Positions 16,907-27,060 of a stretch of 64,000 nt of DNA are shown here, piece by piece. The DNA lies in the NCBI GenBank assembly GCA_902802105.1, contig CADCKR010000014.1, forward strand, positions 1-64,000, read 5' to 3'. The translations under genes were made by a program, and so were the position numbers. The stretch comes from an uncultured Ruminococcus sp. (lineage in GTDB: Bacteria; Bacillota; Clostridia; Oscillospirales; Acutalibacteraceae). The number at the start of each line of letters is the position of its first letter. Positions within the stretch are counted from its first letter, which is position 1. Under the pieces are notes generated by a model. It saw only the letters and a program-made list of their open reading frames with translations, searched no databases and was not told where the DNA came from.

Positions 16907-19900
16907 TTATGCAATATTTACTGATGCTCCCCAGTATCTGCAGCCGTTTGCCGGAAAGTCAAATTCCGGATCCTTTGCATCAGAATAACTGTACTGTATC
17001 TCATCAGCGATCTTTGTCGTGTCAAATCTTATTGTAAGCTTCTGACCATCGCTGACCGTTGCTTTGTATACATTGTAGCTGTCCTGCGTACAGTCGTTCC
17101 AATCATCGTATGCACCCCAGCAGTAGTTCCAGCTGCCGTCTGCACGAATAAAGAATTCATACTCTCCTGCCTTGTCAATAACAGCCTCGTAAATACCGTC
17201 GCCGTCATTGTCTGTCATAGCAAGATCGCCGTTCCATTCGTTGAAGTTACCGATAACTCCGAGAGAAGTGAAGGGAATGTACTGTTCAACTGCCTCAACT
17301 TCAAATTCCTTGACAGCAACAGCACCCTTGCCGTCCTTTACCTTGATCTGAATCTTATATTTGCCCAGATCTGCCGGCTTGAAGATGCAGGTATTGTCAG
17401 CGCTGTAGTTTTTGATTACAGTCCATTTTCCGTCAGGACCCTGTGCAACAAAAGCAAACTGATATGTTCTTGTGCCGCCTAATGCTGCGCCTGTAAGCGT
17501 CACGCCTCTGTTCTTTATTGCTTTGGAAGATGATATTTCAGAAATGTTCGTAAGCTCACCCGTTACATTGAGGGTAAACTCCTTGACATTTATCGTACCC
17601 TCCTTGTTTCTTACCTTGATCTGTATTGTGTGCTTTCCTACAGATACAGGAGTATAAACGCAGGTAGTTTCACTGCTGTAGCTCTTTATGACCGTCCATT
17701 TTCCTGCGGGATCTTTTTCTGTATAAGCATACTCATAAGGAGAAGTATTGCCCGAAGCTGCACCTGTGAGAGTTACGCTCATGCCCTCAATAACACTTTC
17801 AGCAGAGATATATGAATCGTTGTTCACCACAAGCGGAGTATCAACTACCTCAAATGTTACAGGCCAGTATTTATAGCCGTATCTTGCAAAGCTGAATGAA
17901 GGATCGTTTACAGCGGAATCCTTATTGGCTATAGCCGCATCATCAACCTTTGTTGTGTCAAGTCTGACTATAAGCTTCTTACCCTCTGTAACTGTTGCAT
18001 ATATATTTCTGTAATTACAGTATGTAGTGTCGTCATCCTGATCATACGAGCTCCAGTTCGGATACCATTCGTATTCATCGTCAAGACCATAGACTCTGAA
18101 ATAGTATTCGCCGGCATCGTATAACTCAGCTTCATAAATGCCATCGTTATCTTCGTCCTTCATATCAGCGTAGACATCATACCAGTAATCGCGTTCACCC
18201 ATTACCCTCAGAGCTCTGAAAGGCTTGTACTGCTCTAAAGCAGGATCAACTCTGAGCGCAAACTCCTTGACCTTGACTGCGCCCTTGCTGTCCTTTGCCT
18301 TGATCTGTATCGTATATTCGCCTTCGGCTTCAGGCTTGAATATACAGGTCGTATCTGCGCTGAATCCCTTGAGTACGGACCATTTACCGGCAGGATCCTT
18401 TGCCACAAATGCAAACTGATAGGGCTTTGTGCCGCCTGCTGCCGCACCCGTGAGCACAAGTCTTACATCCTTTGTTATAGAATCGGATGAAAGCTCTGAA
18501 ATATTTGTGAATTCATTGCTTACGTTAAGAGTAAACTCCTTGACTTCAACAGTACCCTTGCTGTTTCTTGCCTTTATCTGTATGGTATATTTACCTGCAG
18601 CTGCAGGAGTAAACACATAGGATGTTTCAGTGCTGTAGCTCTGAAGAACTGTCCATTTTTCATCGGGACCCTTTGCTACATAAGCAAATTCATAGGGGCT
18701 TGTATTTCCTGATGCATATCCTTTGAGAGTTACACTCATGCCGGATACTATTCTTTCGGACGAAATACTTGACTCATTTTTCATTACCGGAGCCGCATCA
18801 ACGACCTCCCATGAAACAGGCCAGTATTTGTAGCCGTCCTTAGCAAAGCTGAATTCAGGATCGTTTACATAGGAATCCTTATTTGCCTTTGCTTCATCAT
18901 CAACCCTGGTCGTATCAAGCCTGATAATAAGCTTCTTGCTGCTGTCGAATGAATCTGCATAGCAGTAGTTATAGTTGTTGTATGTTTTATCATTATCTTT
19001 TGAGTACTTGCTCCAACGATCATAATAATCACCGTATTCATCTATAGAATACACTCTGAACTCAGTGCCATAACGATAATTCAGCTCAGCTTCATATACA
19101 CCATCGTCATCACTGTCTGTCATGAAAATGAAGCCTTCCCAGTCATTAAAAGTGCCCATCACGCCAAGTCTCTCAAATGGTATGTACTGCTCAGCAACAG
19201 CAAAAACAAACTCTTTTACCCTGACTGCGCCCTTGCTGTCCTTTGCCTTGATCTGTATCGTATATTCTCCCTCAAGCTCAGGCTTATAAACGCATGACGT
19301 ATCAGCACTGTAGCCCTTGAGCACAGTCCATTTTCCGTCAGGATCCTTGACGACATAAGCAAACTGATACGGTGCTGTACCGCCTGCTGCTGCGCCTTTA
19401 AGCGTAATATTTATTCCCTTTGCGATATACGAAACAGGCACATCTGAAATATTTACAAGATCAGCTGTTACATTAAGATCAAATTCCTTGATCTTAACAC
19501 TGCCTCTGCTGTCCTTTACCTTTACCTGCAATGTATATTTGCCTGCTGCTGCGGGTGTGAATACATAAGATGTTTCAGCGCTGTAATTCTGAAGCACTGT
19601 CCACTTGCCATCCGGACCCTTTGCAACAAAAGCAAATTGACGCGATCCTGTATTGCCTGATGCAATACCTGTAAGCGTTACGCTCATACCCTTTGCTATC
19701 TCTGTTGCAGATATCTCAGAATCATTGTTGAGCACCGGAGGAACATCAACGATTTCAACTTTAACAGGCCAGTATTTGTAGCCGTTCAAGTTGAAGCTGA
19801 AGTTTTCGCTGTTAACATTGGAATATGAATTAGCCTCTGCCTCAGCATCTGTCTTGGTGGTATCAAGCTTTACTATAAGCTTCTGGCATTCTCCGACAGT

Positions 19901-22900
19901 TGCATTTAATGATGAATAATTGTTTTCGGTACGGTCGTACCATGAAATGTACTTGCTCCAATAGTAATTATCACTTTTATCTGCACGGACCCGGAACTCA
20001 AAGCTGCCGATAGTATCTATCTCAGCTTCATAAACGCCATCGCCGTCATCATCTGTCATAGCGATATCATCGTTCCAATTATTGAAGCCGCCGTATACGC
20101 CGAGAGTTTTGAACGGCTTGTACTGCTCGGGAGCAGCATCGACTTTAAGCGCAAATTCCTTGATCCTGACAGCGCCCGTGCTGTCCTTAGCCTTGACCTG
20201 TACCGTGTAATCACCTACAGCTCCGGGAGCAAATCTGTACACTGTATCCTCGCTGTAGTTTTTAAGTACAGTCCACTTTCCGTCAGGTGTCTTTGCAACA
20301 TAAGCAAACTGATAGGGCTCTGTGCCGCCTGCTGCTTTTCCTCTGAGGATAGCCTTCATATCCGCCTTGATCGACAAAGAAGATATCTCAGAGATATTTA
20401 TAAATTTATCGGTCACGTTAAGCGTAAACTCATTGGTTTTTACTACGCCTCTTTTGTCCTGGACCTTAATGTATATTTTATATTTACCTAAAGTATCAGG
20501 CGTAAAAGTATATGTTCCTGCTGATCTATTTCTGCTGAGAACTCTCCATTTTTCGTTTGGATCCTGTAAAACATAAGTAAATCTGTACGGCTTGGTGTTG
20601 CCTGAAGCTGCACCGGTGAGAGTAACACTCATGCCCAAGGATATATTTTCTGCGGAGATAGTCGAGTTGTTATTAAATACAACAGGAGTATCAACAGTCT
20701 CGAATGTTACAGGCCAGTAATTATAACCCTCAGCCTCAAAGTTGAATCCTGCCTCATTAACGTAGGAACTGCTGTTGGCTTTTGCATCGTCAGATACCTT
20801 AGTTGTATCAAGCCTTACTATGAGCTTTTTACCCTCTTCAACTTCTGCATAGCAGGAATTTGAAAGAGTACTGTCATCCCATTCGTCATAAGCGCCCCAG
20901 TTATAATTCCAGTCTCTGTCTGCAAGAACAGAAAAATTATAACTGCCTGTATCATAGATCTCAGCTTCATAGATGCCGTCGCCGTCATCGTCTGTCATTT
21001 CTGTATAGCTGTTCCATCCATCAAACCCGCCGTATATATACAGAACAGTAAAAGGCTTATACTGCTCACAGGTGCCAACGACCTCAAATGTTACCGGCCA
21101 ATAGTTATAGCCGCTATCTGCAAAGCTGAAATATTCTTCATTAACGTATGAATACGGATCAGCCTTTGCTTCATCACATACCCTTGAAGTATCAAGTCTG
21201 ACTATAAGCTTCTGACCTTCTCCGATAGTTGCTTTGATATTCCTGCCGCTGTTCTTTGTACGGCCATACCAGCTGCTGTAAGCACCCCATGTATAATCAG
21301 AGCCTCCGTCGGCGCGTACCTTGAATTGGTGACGTCCGGGTACAGTGATCTCAGCTTCATAAACGCCGTCACCGTCATCGTCTGTCATAGGAATGTCATC
21401 TTCCCAGTTGTTGAAGTTTCCTGTCACGCCAAGAGAGGTGAAGGGCTTATACTGTTCACCGTCATCGGCAACAGTAAGCTCAGATTCATTTACAAGAACT
21501 GCACCCTTGTTGTCCTTAGCCTTGATCTGTATTGTATAATTTCCTGTTGCTTCAGGACGGAACCTGCATGATGTATCCTCACTGTAGTTTTTGAGCACTG
21601 TCCATTTTCCGTCAGGCTTCTTTACCACATAAGCAAACTGATAGGGCTTTGAGCCGCCTGCTGCTGAACCTGTAAGGATAACACTCATATTCTTCTGTAA
21701 AGATCTATCTGAAACAGAAGACAGGTTCACAAATTCGTCAGTTACTTTAAGAGCAAAATCTTTAGTTTTTACATTTTCCTTGCTGTCCTTTACCTTTACC
21801 TGCAATGTATAATCGCCTGTAGCTGCGGGAGTGAAAACATAAGTGTCATCAGCGCTGTAATTCTGCAGCACAGCCCACTTTCCGTTGGGGAATTTTGCTA
21901 CATAAGCATACTTATATGATCTTGTGTTGCCTGATGCTGCACCCTTGATCGTTACGCTCATACCGTTTGATATTTTGGCTGCAGAAACAGAAGAATCGTT
22001 ATTCAGCACCGGCGGAACATCAACTGCTTCAAAGGTAACAGGCCAGTATTTGTATCCGCTATTTGCAAAATTGAAATTATCCTTGTTAACATTGGAATTC
22101 TTGTTAGCCTTTGCATCATCGTCAACCTTTGTTGTATCTAATCTGACGACAAGCTTCTGGCACTCTCCCACTGTTGCGTAGACATTAGTATAATTATAAT
22201 ATGTACGGTCATAATTTTTGTAGTATTTGCTCCAATAGCAGTCCCCATCGCCGCTTTCATCAAGACCGTATACTTTGAATTCTATATCGCCTATATAATT
22301 TATATCGGCCTCGTATATACCGTCGCCGTCATCATCCTTCATAGGAATATAGTTTTCCCAGTTATCAAAGTCGCCCATTACAGCAAGAGTTTTAAAAGGC
22401 TTGTACTGCTCTTCTGCATAAAAATCAAACTCTTTGACATTAACTGCGCCCTTGCTGTCCTTGAGCTTTACCTGTATCGTATATTCGCCTTCGGCATCAG
22501 GCTTGAAATTACAGGTAGTATCTGCGCTGTAGTTTTTAAGAACAGTCCATTTTCCGTCAGGCTTCTTTACCACATAAGCAAACTGATAAGGCTTTGCACC
22601 GCCTGCTGCCGCTGCTGTGATCGTTATGTTTATGCCCTTTACGATATACTGCACAGGAACATCAGAAAGGTTTGTAAGCTCGTCAGTTACTTCAAGAGCA
22701 AGATCCTTAGTCTTAACCGTGCCCTTGCTGTCCTTGATCTTGACCTGGACTGTATACTTTCCTATAGCTTCGGGAGTAAAGACAAAAGATGCATCTGTGC
22801 TGTAGTTTTTAAGCACTGTCCACTTTCCGTCAGGAGCTTTTGCCACATAAGCATACTCATACGGGCTTGTATTGCCGGATGCATCACCCGTTACAGTAAC

Positions 22901-24412
22901 ACTCATTCCTTCTGCGATCTTTGCTGCGGATATACTTGAGTTATTTTCAAATATAGGTACCTCATCAACAACTTCATACATTACAGGCCAGTACTCATAT
23001 CCGTCATTTGCAAAGTTGAATTCATCATCGTTAACGTTTGAATCAGGATTTGCTTCAGCTTCCGGTGCGACCCTTGTTGTATCGAACCATATTTTCAGCA
23101 TCTTGCCTTCATCAATTTCTGCATAGCAGTTTGTCCAGCTGTTCTGTGTGCGGTCATAATAAGCCTCATATTTGCCCCAGCTGTAGTCCCAGGCGCCGTC
23201 TGCACGAACCTTGAATTCATAGCTTCCGGTAATTCCGTATACAAGCGCTTCATAAATACCGTCACCGTCCGGATCGGTCATTTCAATATCGCTTTCCCAA
23301 TCATTAAAATCGCCCATAACACCAAGAGTGGTGAAAGGCTTGTACTGCTCAGCAGTTTTAAATGTAAATTCCTTTACTTTTACAGTACCTTTGCTGTCCT
23401 TAGCCTTGACCTGTACGGTGTAATCACCGTCAGCCGCCGGTTTGAAGGTGCAGGTCGTATCCGTGCTGTAGTTTTTAAGAACAGTCCATTTTCCGTCAGG
23501 CTGCTTTACCACATAAGCAAACTGATACGGCTTGGTACCGCCTGCCGCTGCGCCTTTTATGGTAACTTCCGTATTCTTGATAATATATGAGGGTGATATC
23601 TCAGAAAGGTTTACAAACTCATTTGTTACTTCAAGAGCAAAATCCTTGGTCTTGACTGTACCGTTTTTGTTTTTTACCTTGATCTGTATGTTATATTTGC
23701 CCAGAGAAGCAGGTGTGAAAACGTATGATGTATCTGAACTGTAATTTTTAAGAACAGTCCATTTTCCGTCAGGACTCTGTGCTACATAAGCATACTCATA
23801 CGGGCTTGTGTTGCCTGATGCAGCACCCTTCAGAGTTACGCTCATACCCTGCGATATCTTTGATGCCGATATCTCAGAGTTGTTATTCACAACAGGCTCA
23901 GTATCACCTACCCGATAAATAACCGGCCAGTACTCATAGCCGTCTTCGTAAAAATCAAAATCTTCATCATTTACGCATGAGTAATTGTTATCTTTAGCAT
24001 GATCAGATACCTTTGTCGTATCTAACTGTACTATGAGCTTTTCACCTTCCTGGATCGTTGCGCTGCAGTTGGTCTGGCTGTTCTGTGTGCGGTCATAATC
24101 ATACTCGTATTCGCCCCAGCTGTAATCCCAGGCGCCGTCTGCACGAACCTTGAACTCGTATGTACCGACCACATCGATCACAGCCTCATAAACACCGTCT
24201 CCGTCGTCATCTGTCATAGCGACGTCGCCGCTCCAATTATTGAAGCCGCCGATCACTCCGAAGGTATGATACATCGGCTCAAACCCGGCTGCTCTGACAT
24301 TCATACTGCCGCCGGGCAGTATTGCCGGTGCAATAGCCCCTGTGCCGGCCATGAGCGATGTACACAAAGCGACCGACAGAATCTTTCGCGGCATTTTTTT
24401 CTTTTCTGCCAT
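16907..24412 (-). CDS. Giant secreted multimodular carbohydrate-binding-like protein (9 A and 14 B modules)
   Basis: This 2501-aa exported protein has a basic N-terminus and hydrophobic signal peptide with a likely cut near VRAAG (residues 39-43). Two module types follow. A modules (about 125 aa) carry GxFNxWxxDxxMTDxDGDGxYEA, YEFKVRADG, a D(R)TQNS-like string and a WP ending, resembling SusE/X25-type starch-binding beta-sandwiches. B modules (about 95 aa) carry PYxFAYVxKxPDGKWTVLKNYS and YTxQxKxKDSKG, resembling triple-tyrosine/Ig-like domains. The order is A-BB-A-BB-A-BB-A-A-BB-A-BB-A-BB-A-BB-A. I see no catalytic domain, dockerin, sortase signal or membrane anchor. AAAGGAGG precedes the ATG, and a good promoter lies upstream. 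The amylase at 42.4 kb carries the same A module, so a starch-binding adhesin or scaffold is the best inference. Confidence 0.88.
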   Translation of the reverse strand: MAEKKKMPRKILSVALCTSLMAGTGAIAPAILPGGSMNVRAAGFEPMYHTFGVIGGFNNWSGDVAMTDDDGDGVYEAVIDVVGTYEFKVRADGAWDYSWGEYEYDYDRTQNSQTNCSATIQEGEKLIVQLDTTKVSDHAKDNNYSCVNDEDFDFYEDGYEYWPVIYRVGDTEPVVNNNSEISASKISQGMSVTLKGAASGNTSPYEYAYVAQSPDGKWTVLKNYSSDTSYVFTPASLGKYNIQIKVKNKNGTVKTKDFALEVTNEFVNLSEISPSYIIKNTEVTIKGAAAGGTKPYQFAYVVKQPDGKWTVLKNYSTDTTCTFKPAADGDYTVQVKAKDSKGTVKVKEFTFKTAEQYKPFTTLGVMGDFNDWESDIEMTDPDGDGIYEALVYGITGSYEFKVRADGAWDYSWGKYEAYYDRTQNSWTNCYAEIDEGKMLKIWFDTTRVAPEAEANPDSNVNDDEFNFANDGYEYWPVMYEVVDEVPIFENNSSISAAKIAEGMSVTVTGDASGNTSPYEYAYVAKAPDGKWTVLKNYSTDASFVFTPEAIGKYTVQVKIKDSKGTVKTKDLALEVTDELTNLSDVPVQYIVKGINITITAAAAGGAKPYQFAYVVKKPDGKWTVLKNYSADTTCNFKPDAEGEYTIQVKLKDSKGAVNVKEFDFYAEEQYKPFKTLAVMGDFDNWENYIPMKDDDGDGIYEADINYIGDIEFKVYGLDESGDGDCYWSKYYKNYDRTYYNYTNVYATVGECQKLVVRLDTTKVDDDAKANKNSNVNKDNFNFANSGYKYWPVTFEAVDVPPVLNNDSSVSAAKISNGMSVTIKGAASGNTRSYKYAYVAKFPNGKWAVLQNYSADDTYVFTPAATGDYTLQVKVKDSKENVKTKDFALKVTDEFVNLSSVSDRSLQKNMSVILTGSAAGGSKPYQFAYVVKKPDGKWTVLKNYSEDTSCRFRPEATGNYTIQIKAKDNKGAVLVNESELTVADDGEQYKPFTSLGVTGNFNNWEDDIPMTDDDGDGVYEAEITVPGRHQFKVRADGGSDYTWGAYSSWYGRTKNSGRNIKATIGEGQKLIVRLDTSRVCDEAKADPYSYVNEEYFSFADSGYNYWPVTFEVVGTCEQYKPFTVLYIYGGFDGWNSYTEMTDDDGDGIYEAEIYDTGSYNFSVLADRDWNYNWGAYDEWDDSTLSNSCYAEVEEGKKLIVRLDTTKVSDDAKANSSSYVNEAGFNFEAEGYNYWPVTFETVDTPVVFNNNSTISAENISLGMSVTLTGAASGNTKPYRFTYVLQDPNEKWRVLSRNRSAGTYTFTPDTLGKYKIYIKVQDKRGVVKTNEFTLNVTDKFINISEISSLSIKADMKAILRGKAAGGTEPYQFAYVAKTPDGKWTVLKNYSEDTVYRFAPGAVGDYTVQVKAKDSTGAVRIKEFALKVDAAPEQYKPFKTLGVYGGFNNWNDDIAMTDDDGDGVYEAEIDTIGSFEFRVRADKSDNYYWSKYISWYDRTENNYSSLNATVGECQKLIVKLDTTKTDAEAEANSYSNVNSENFSFNLNGYKYWPVKVEIVDVPPVLNNDSEISATEIAKGMSVTLTGIASGNTGSRQFAFVAKGPDGKWTVLQNYSAETSYVFTPAAAGKYTLQVKVKDSRGSVKIKEFDLNVTADLVNISDVPVSYIAKGINITLKGAAAGGTAPYQFAYVVKDPDGKWTVLKGYSADTSCVYKPELEGEYTIQIKAKDSKGAVRVKEFVFAVAEQYIPFERLGVMGTFNDWEGFIFMTDSDDDGVYEAELNYRYGTEFRVYSIDEYGDYYDRWSKYSKDNDKTYNNYNYCYADSFDSSKKLIIRLDTTRVDDEAKANKDSYVNDPEFSFAKDGYKYWPVSWEVVDAAPVMKNESSISSERIVSGMSVTLKGYASGNTSPYEFAYVAKGPDEKWTVLQSYSTETSYVFTPAAAGKYTIQIKARNSKGTVEVKEFTLNVSNEFTNISELSSDSITKDVRLVLTGAAAGGTKPYQFAFVAKDPAGKWSVLKGFSADTTCIFKPEAEGEYTIQIKAKDSKGAVKVKEFALRVDPALEQYKPFRALRVMGERDYWYDVYADMKDEDNDGIYEAELYDAGEYYFRVYGLDDEYEWYPNWSSYDQDDDTTYCNYRNIYATVTEGKKLIVRLDTTKVDDAAIANKDSAVNDPSFSFARYGYKYWPVTFEVVDTPLVVNNDSYISAESVIEGMSVTLTGAASGNTSPYEYAYTEKDPAGKWTVIKSYSSETTCVYTPVSVGKHTIQIKVRNKEGTINVKEFTLNVTGELTNISEISSSKAIKNRGVTLTGAALGGTRTYQFAFVAQGPDGKWTVIKNYSADNTCIFKPADLGKYKIQIKVKDGKGAVAVKEFEVEAVEQYIPFTSLGVIGNFNEWNGDLAMTDNDGDGIYEAVIDKAGEYEFFIRADGSWNYCWGAYDDWNDCTQDSYNVYKATVSDGQKLTIRFDTTKIADEIQYSYSDAKDPEFDFPANGCRYWGASVNIA

Positions 24413-24517
24413 TAGATATTCCTCCTTTGTTTTGCCTTTTGCAGATATCTCCGTAATTCAGAGCTTCATTAACGCAGGATGCCTGCAAAAAAGCATATTT
24501 AAAAAACACCTGTAGAT

Positions 24518-24546
24518 ATTTTATCACGTTTTGATGTACAATTCAA
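24518..24546 (-). promoter_or_regulatory. Promoter of the 2501-aa gene
   Basis: On the minus strand TTGAAT (24541-24546), a 17-base spacer and TAAAAT (24518-24523). The leader of about 100 bases contains a short GCAGG-CAT-CCTGC hairpin. Confidence 0.6.
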
Positions 24547-24670
24547 GCAAATATCAGTTTTATTTAACATTTGTTGGTAAAATATGTTAATTTCAGCATA
24601 TATTTACTGAATACGCAGACAGCGCATATAAATGACGTATATTTACGGGCACACATCATGTGCAGCACTG

Positions 24671-24725
24671 ATACTAATACCTAACAAAAAGCAGACAATT
24701 TTTGCTTTTTATCAGGAATTAGTAT
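24671..24725. repeat. Palindromic dispersed repeat, complete copy
   Basis: ATACTAATACCTAACAAAAA-GCA and TGC-TTTTTATCAGGAATTAGTAT are inverted arms around a nine-base centre. It lies in the divergent gap between the 2501-aa gene and asnB. Related partial copies are at 16747 and 26956. Confidence 0.7.
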
Positions 24726-24794
24726 GAGATCATCCGGCAAAATATGAATGCAATTATCTTAGAGTAAAAACCTTCATTTTTCCGTTAAAAAATA

Positions 24795-24823
24795 TTGAAA
24801 GCTGAGTTTTATTGTGCTAAAAT
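24795..24823 (+). promoter_or_regulatory. asnB promoter
   Basis: TTGAAA (24795-24800), a 17-base spacer and TAAAAT (24818-24823), 58 bases before the asnB start. Confidence 0.6.
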
Positions 24824-24880
24824 AAAGTACACATCTGGCAAATAGTGCCTGTGTGAAAAAAGTAAAAAGGGGAAAGATTT

Positions 24881-26734
24881 ATGTGCGGATTGTGCGGTTT
24901 TACGGGCGAGGTGTTCCATCGTGACAGCGTTATCGAAAAAATGACCGATGTGATCACCCACAGAGGTCCCGACAGCGCAGGCTTTTATAAGGATGAAAGC
25001 ATCTCAATGGGCTTTCGCAGACTTAGCATTATAGATCTGGAAAGCGGACACCAGCCTATCTACAACGAGAATAAAACGTTGGTGCTCATGTTCAACGGTG
25101 AGATCTATAACTATCGTGAACTGAGAGAAGAGCTTATCAGTTTTGGTCACAGCTTTCGCACAAAGACCGATTCAGAGGTACTTGTGCACGGCTTTGAGCA
25201 GTGGGGCGAAAAGCTTCTCGACAGACTGAGAGGTATGTTCGGCTTCGCTATATATAACACCGTTGATAAGTCCGTCTTTATTGCAAGGGATTTCTTTGGC
25301 ATCAAGCCTATGCACTATGCGGTGATAGACGGCAATTTAGTCTATGGATCCGAGATCAAAAGTATACTTCAATACCCCGGATATAAAAAGAGCTTTAACT
25401 ATAAAGCGCTTGATAACTATCTTTCTTTCCAGTATGTTGTCCCGCCTGAGACCTTCTTCGAGGGCATTTACTGCCTGCTTCCCGGCCATTATCTCTGGTT
25501 CAGGGACGGCAAGGTAAAGGTGACAAGATACTTCGAGGCAACCTTCGAGCCTGACAAGGATCTTTCAATAGAGGACGCAGTAGACAAAATAGAGGCCGCT
25601 TTTGAGGATTCTGTCAATGCACATAAGATAAGCGACGTTGAGGTCGGGTGCTTCCTTTCGAGCGGCGTAGATTCAAGCTATGTTTCCACGTACTTTGCAG
25701 ATCAGAAGACGTTTACTGTCGGCTTTGATTTTGGTGAGAGATATAATGAAATAAGCTGGGCTGAGGGACTTTCAAAGGAAATAGGCGTTGAGCACCACAC
25801 TCACCTTATCGGTTCCGAGGAATTCTGGGAGGCTGTGCCAAAGGTACAATATCAGATGGATCAGCCGCTTGCTGACCCGTCATGCATCGCGCTCTACTTC
25901 GTCTCAAGGCTTGCAAGCCAGTATGTAAAAGTGGTTCTCTCAGGAGAAGGCGCAGATGAGCTTTTCGGAGGATATACCATCTACAACGAGCCTCATGTTT
26001 TCAAGACATATCAGAAGATAGTACCTCAGAAGCTGCGCTATGCTCTTGCAAGAAAGGCAAAGCGCTGGCCGCACATCAAGGGCAGGGGCTATATTATGAG
26101 AGGCGCCCGCAAGACCGAGGATAAATTTATAGGCAATGCATTCATGTATGACGATGAGGAAAAGCGCGAAATACTCAAGGATCCTTCTATCGTTACAAGA
26201 CCCCAGGATCTCTGCAAAAAATTCTACGACCGTGTAAAGGGCTATGACGATGTAACAAAAATGCAGTACCTCGATATAAACCTTTGGATGGTAGGCGATA
26301 TACTGCTCAAAGCAGACCGCATGAGTATGGCAAACTCTCTTGAACTGCGCGTTCCCTTCCTTGACAGAAAGGTTTTCGAGGTAGCAAGGACTATCCCCAC
26401 AAAGTACCGCATTGCTCACGGAACGACCAAATATGCAATGCGTCAGGCCGCTCTGCGTCACCTGCCAAAAGCTACGGCTCAGAAAGAAAAGCTCGGCTTT
26501 CCTGTTCCGACCCGCGTATGGCTCAGGGATAAAAAATACTATGAAATAGTAAAGAGCAAGTTTACCTCAGAAACTGCAAAGAAGTTTTTCAATACCGATC
26601 TTATCGTTTCATACCTTGACGAGCATTTTACCGGCAAGGATGACAACAGCCGCAAGGTCTGGACCATATATGTATTTCTTGTATGGTACGATATATATTT
26701 CGGTTCTGATACAGCCTTGGAAAAGAATGCATAA
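24881..26734 (+). CDS. asnB: Asparagine synthetase, glutamine-hydrolysing
   Basis: This 617-aa enzyme makes asparagine from aspartate, glutamine and ATP. The N-terminal glutaminase domain is complete, beginning MCGLCGF with Cys2 as nucleophile, followed by HRGPDSAG, FNGEIYNYREL and RDFFGIKPM. The synthetase domain has the PP-loop SSGVDSSY (near 256), SGEGADELFGGY, the DRMSMANSLELRVPFLD segment and KLGFPVPTRVWL. The length is typical. GGGGAAAG precedes the ATG. It is followed 29 bases later by a DUF4250 gene and then a terminator. It lies on the lagging-strand side relative to the origin at 56 kb. Confidence 0.96.
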   Translation: MCGLCGFTGEVFHRDSVIEKMTDVITHRGPDSAGFYKDESISMGFRRLSIIDLESGHQPIYNENKTLVLMFNGEIYNYRELREELISFGHSFRTKTDSEVLVHGFEQWGEKLLDRLRGMFGFAIYNTVDKSVFIARDFFGIKPMHYAVIDGNLVYGSEIKSILQYPGYKKSFNYKALDNYLSFQYVVPPETFFEGIYCLLPGHYLWFRDGKVKVTRYFEATFEPDKDLSIEDAVDKIEAAFEDSVNAHKISDVEVGCFLSSGVDSSYVSTYFADQKTFTVGFDFGERYNEISWAEGLSKEIGVEHHTHLIGSEEFWEAVPKVQYQMDQPLADPSCIALYFVSRLASQYVKVVLSGEGADELFGGYTIYNEPHVFKTYQKIVPQKLRYALARKAKRWPHIKGRGYIMRGARKTEDKFIGNAFMYDDEEKREILKDPSIVTRPQDLCKKFYDRVKGYDDVTKMQYLDINLWMVGDILLKADRMSMANSLELRVPFLDRKVFEVARTIPTKYRIAHGTTKYAMRQAALRHLPKATAQKEKLGFPVPTRVWLRDKKYYEIVKSKFTSETAKKFFNTDLIVSYLDEHFTGKDDNSRKVWTIYVFLVWYDIYFGSDTALEKNA

Positions 26735-26763
26735 ACATATAATTATTTAAAGGAGTTTTTGAC

Positions 26764-26940
26764 ATGAGCTTACCCGAAGATCCTATCATACTCTATTCGT
26801 TCATCAACACCCAGCTCAGGGATAAATATTCATCCTTTGAGGAGTTCTGCAAGAGCAACAGCTTTGATGCAGAAAAGATCTCGTCAAAGTTGAGAGCCGT
26901 CGGCTTTGAATACAGCACAGAGCAAAACAGATTTATGTGA
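26764..26940 (+). CDS. DUF4250 small protein
   Basis: This 58-aa protein matches the clostridial DUF4250 group: PEDPIILYSFINTQLRDKYS at the start and LRAVGFEYSTEQNRFM at the end, with an acidic helix (FEEFCKSNSFDAEKI) between. No function is known. AAAGGAG lies about 10 bases before the ATG. It follows asnB by 29 bases and probably shares its transcript. Confidence 0.85.
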   Translation: MSLPEDPIILYSFINTQLRDKYSSFEEFCKSNSFDAEKISSKLRAVGFEYSTEQNRFM

Positions 26941-26955
26941 TAACGTCATACTCTG

Positions 26956-26978
26956 ATACTAATTCCTGATAAAAAGCA
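26956..26978. repeat. Palindromic dispersed repeat, half copy
   Basis: ATACTAATTCCTGATAAAAA-GCA matches one arm of the element at 24671-24725; the opposite arm is not seen here. It lies 15 bases after the DUF4250 stop. Confidence 0.55.
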
Positions 26979-27001
26979 CGTGTAAATAAATCTGTATAAA
27001 A

Positions 27002-27047
27002 AACGTTCCTGCAAACATTTAACTGTCTGTAGGAACGTTATTTTTTA
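27002..27047. terminator. Bidirectional terminator between asnB-DUF4250 and the EF-G-like gene
   Basis: AACGTTCCT and AGGAACGTT form the stem, with extra pairing inside. T-runs follow on both strands, so it can end both converging transcripts. Confidence 0.85.
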
Positions 27048-27060
27048 TAGTATCATTATA

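Noticed and set aside
16907..24412. Dockerin, cohesin or sortase signal in the giant protein
   Set aside because: The C-terminus ends directly after the ninth A module, with no LPxTG, membrane helix or dockerin-type calcium-loop pair.
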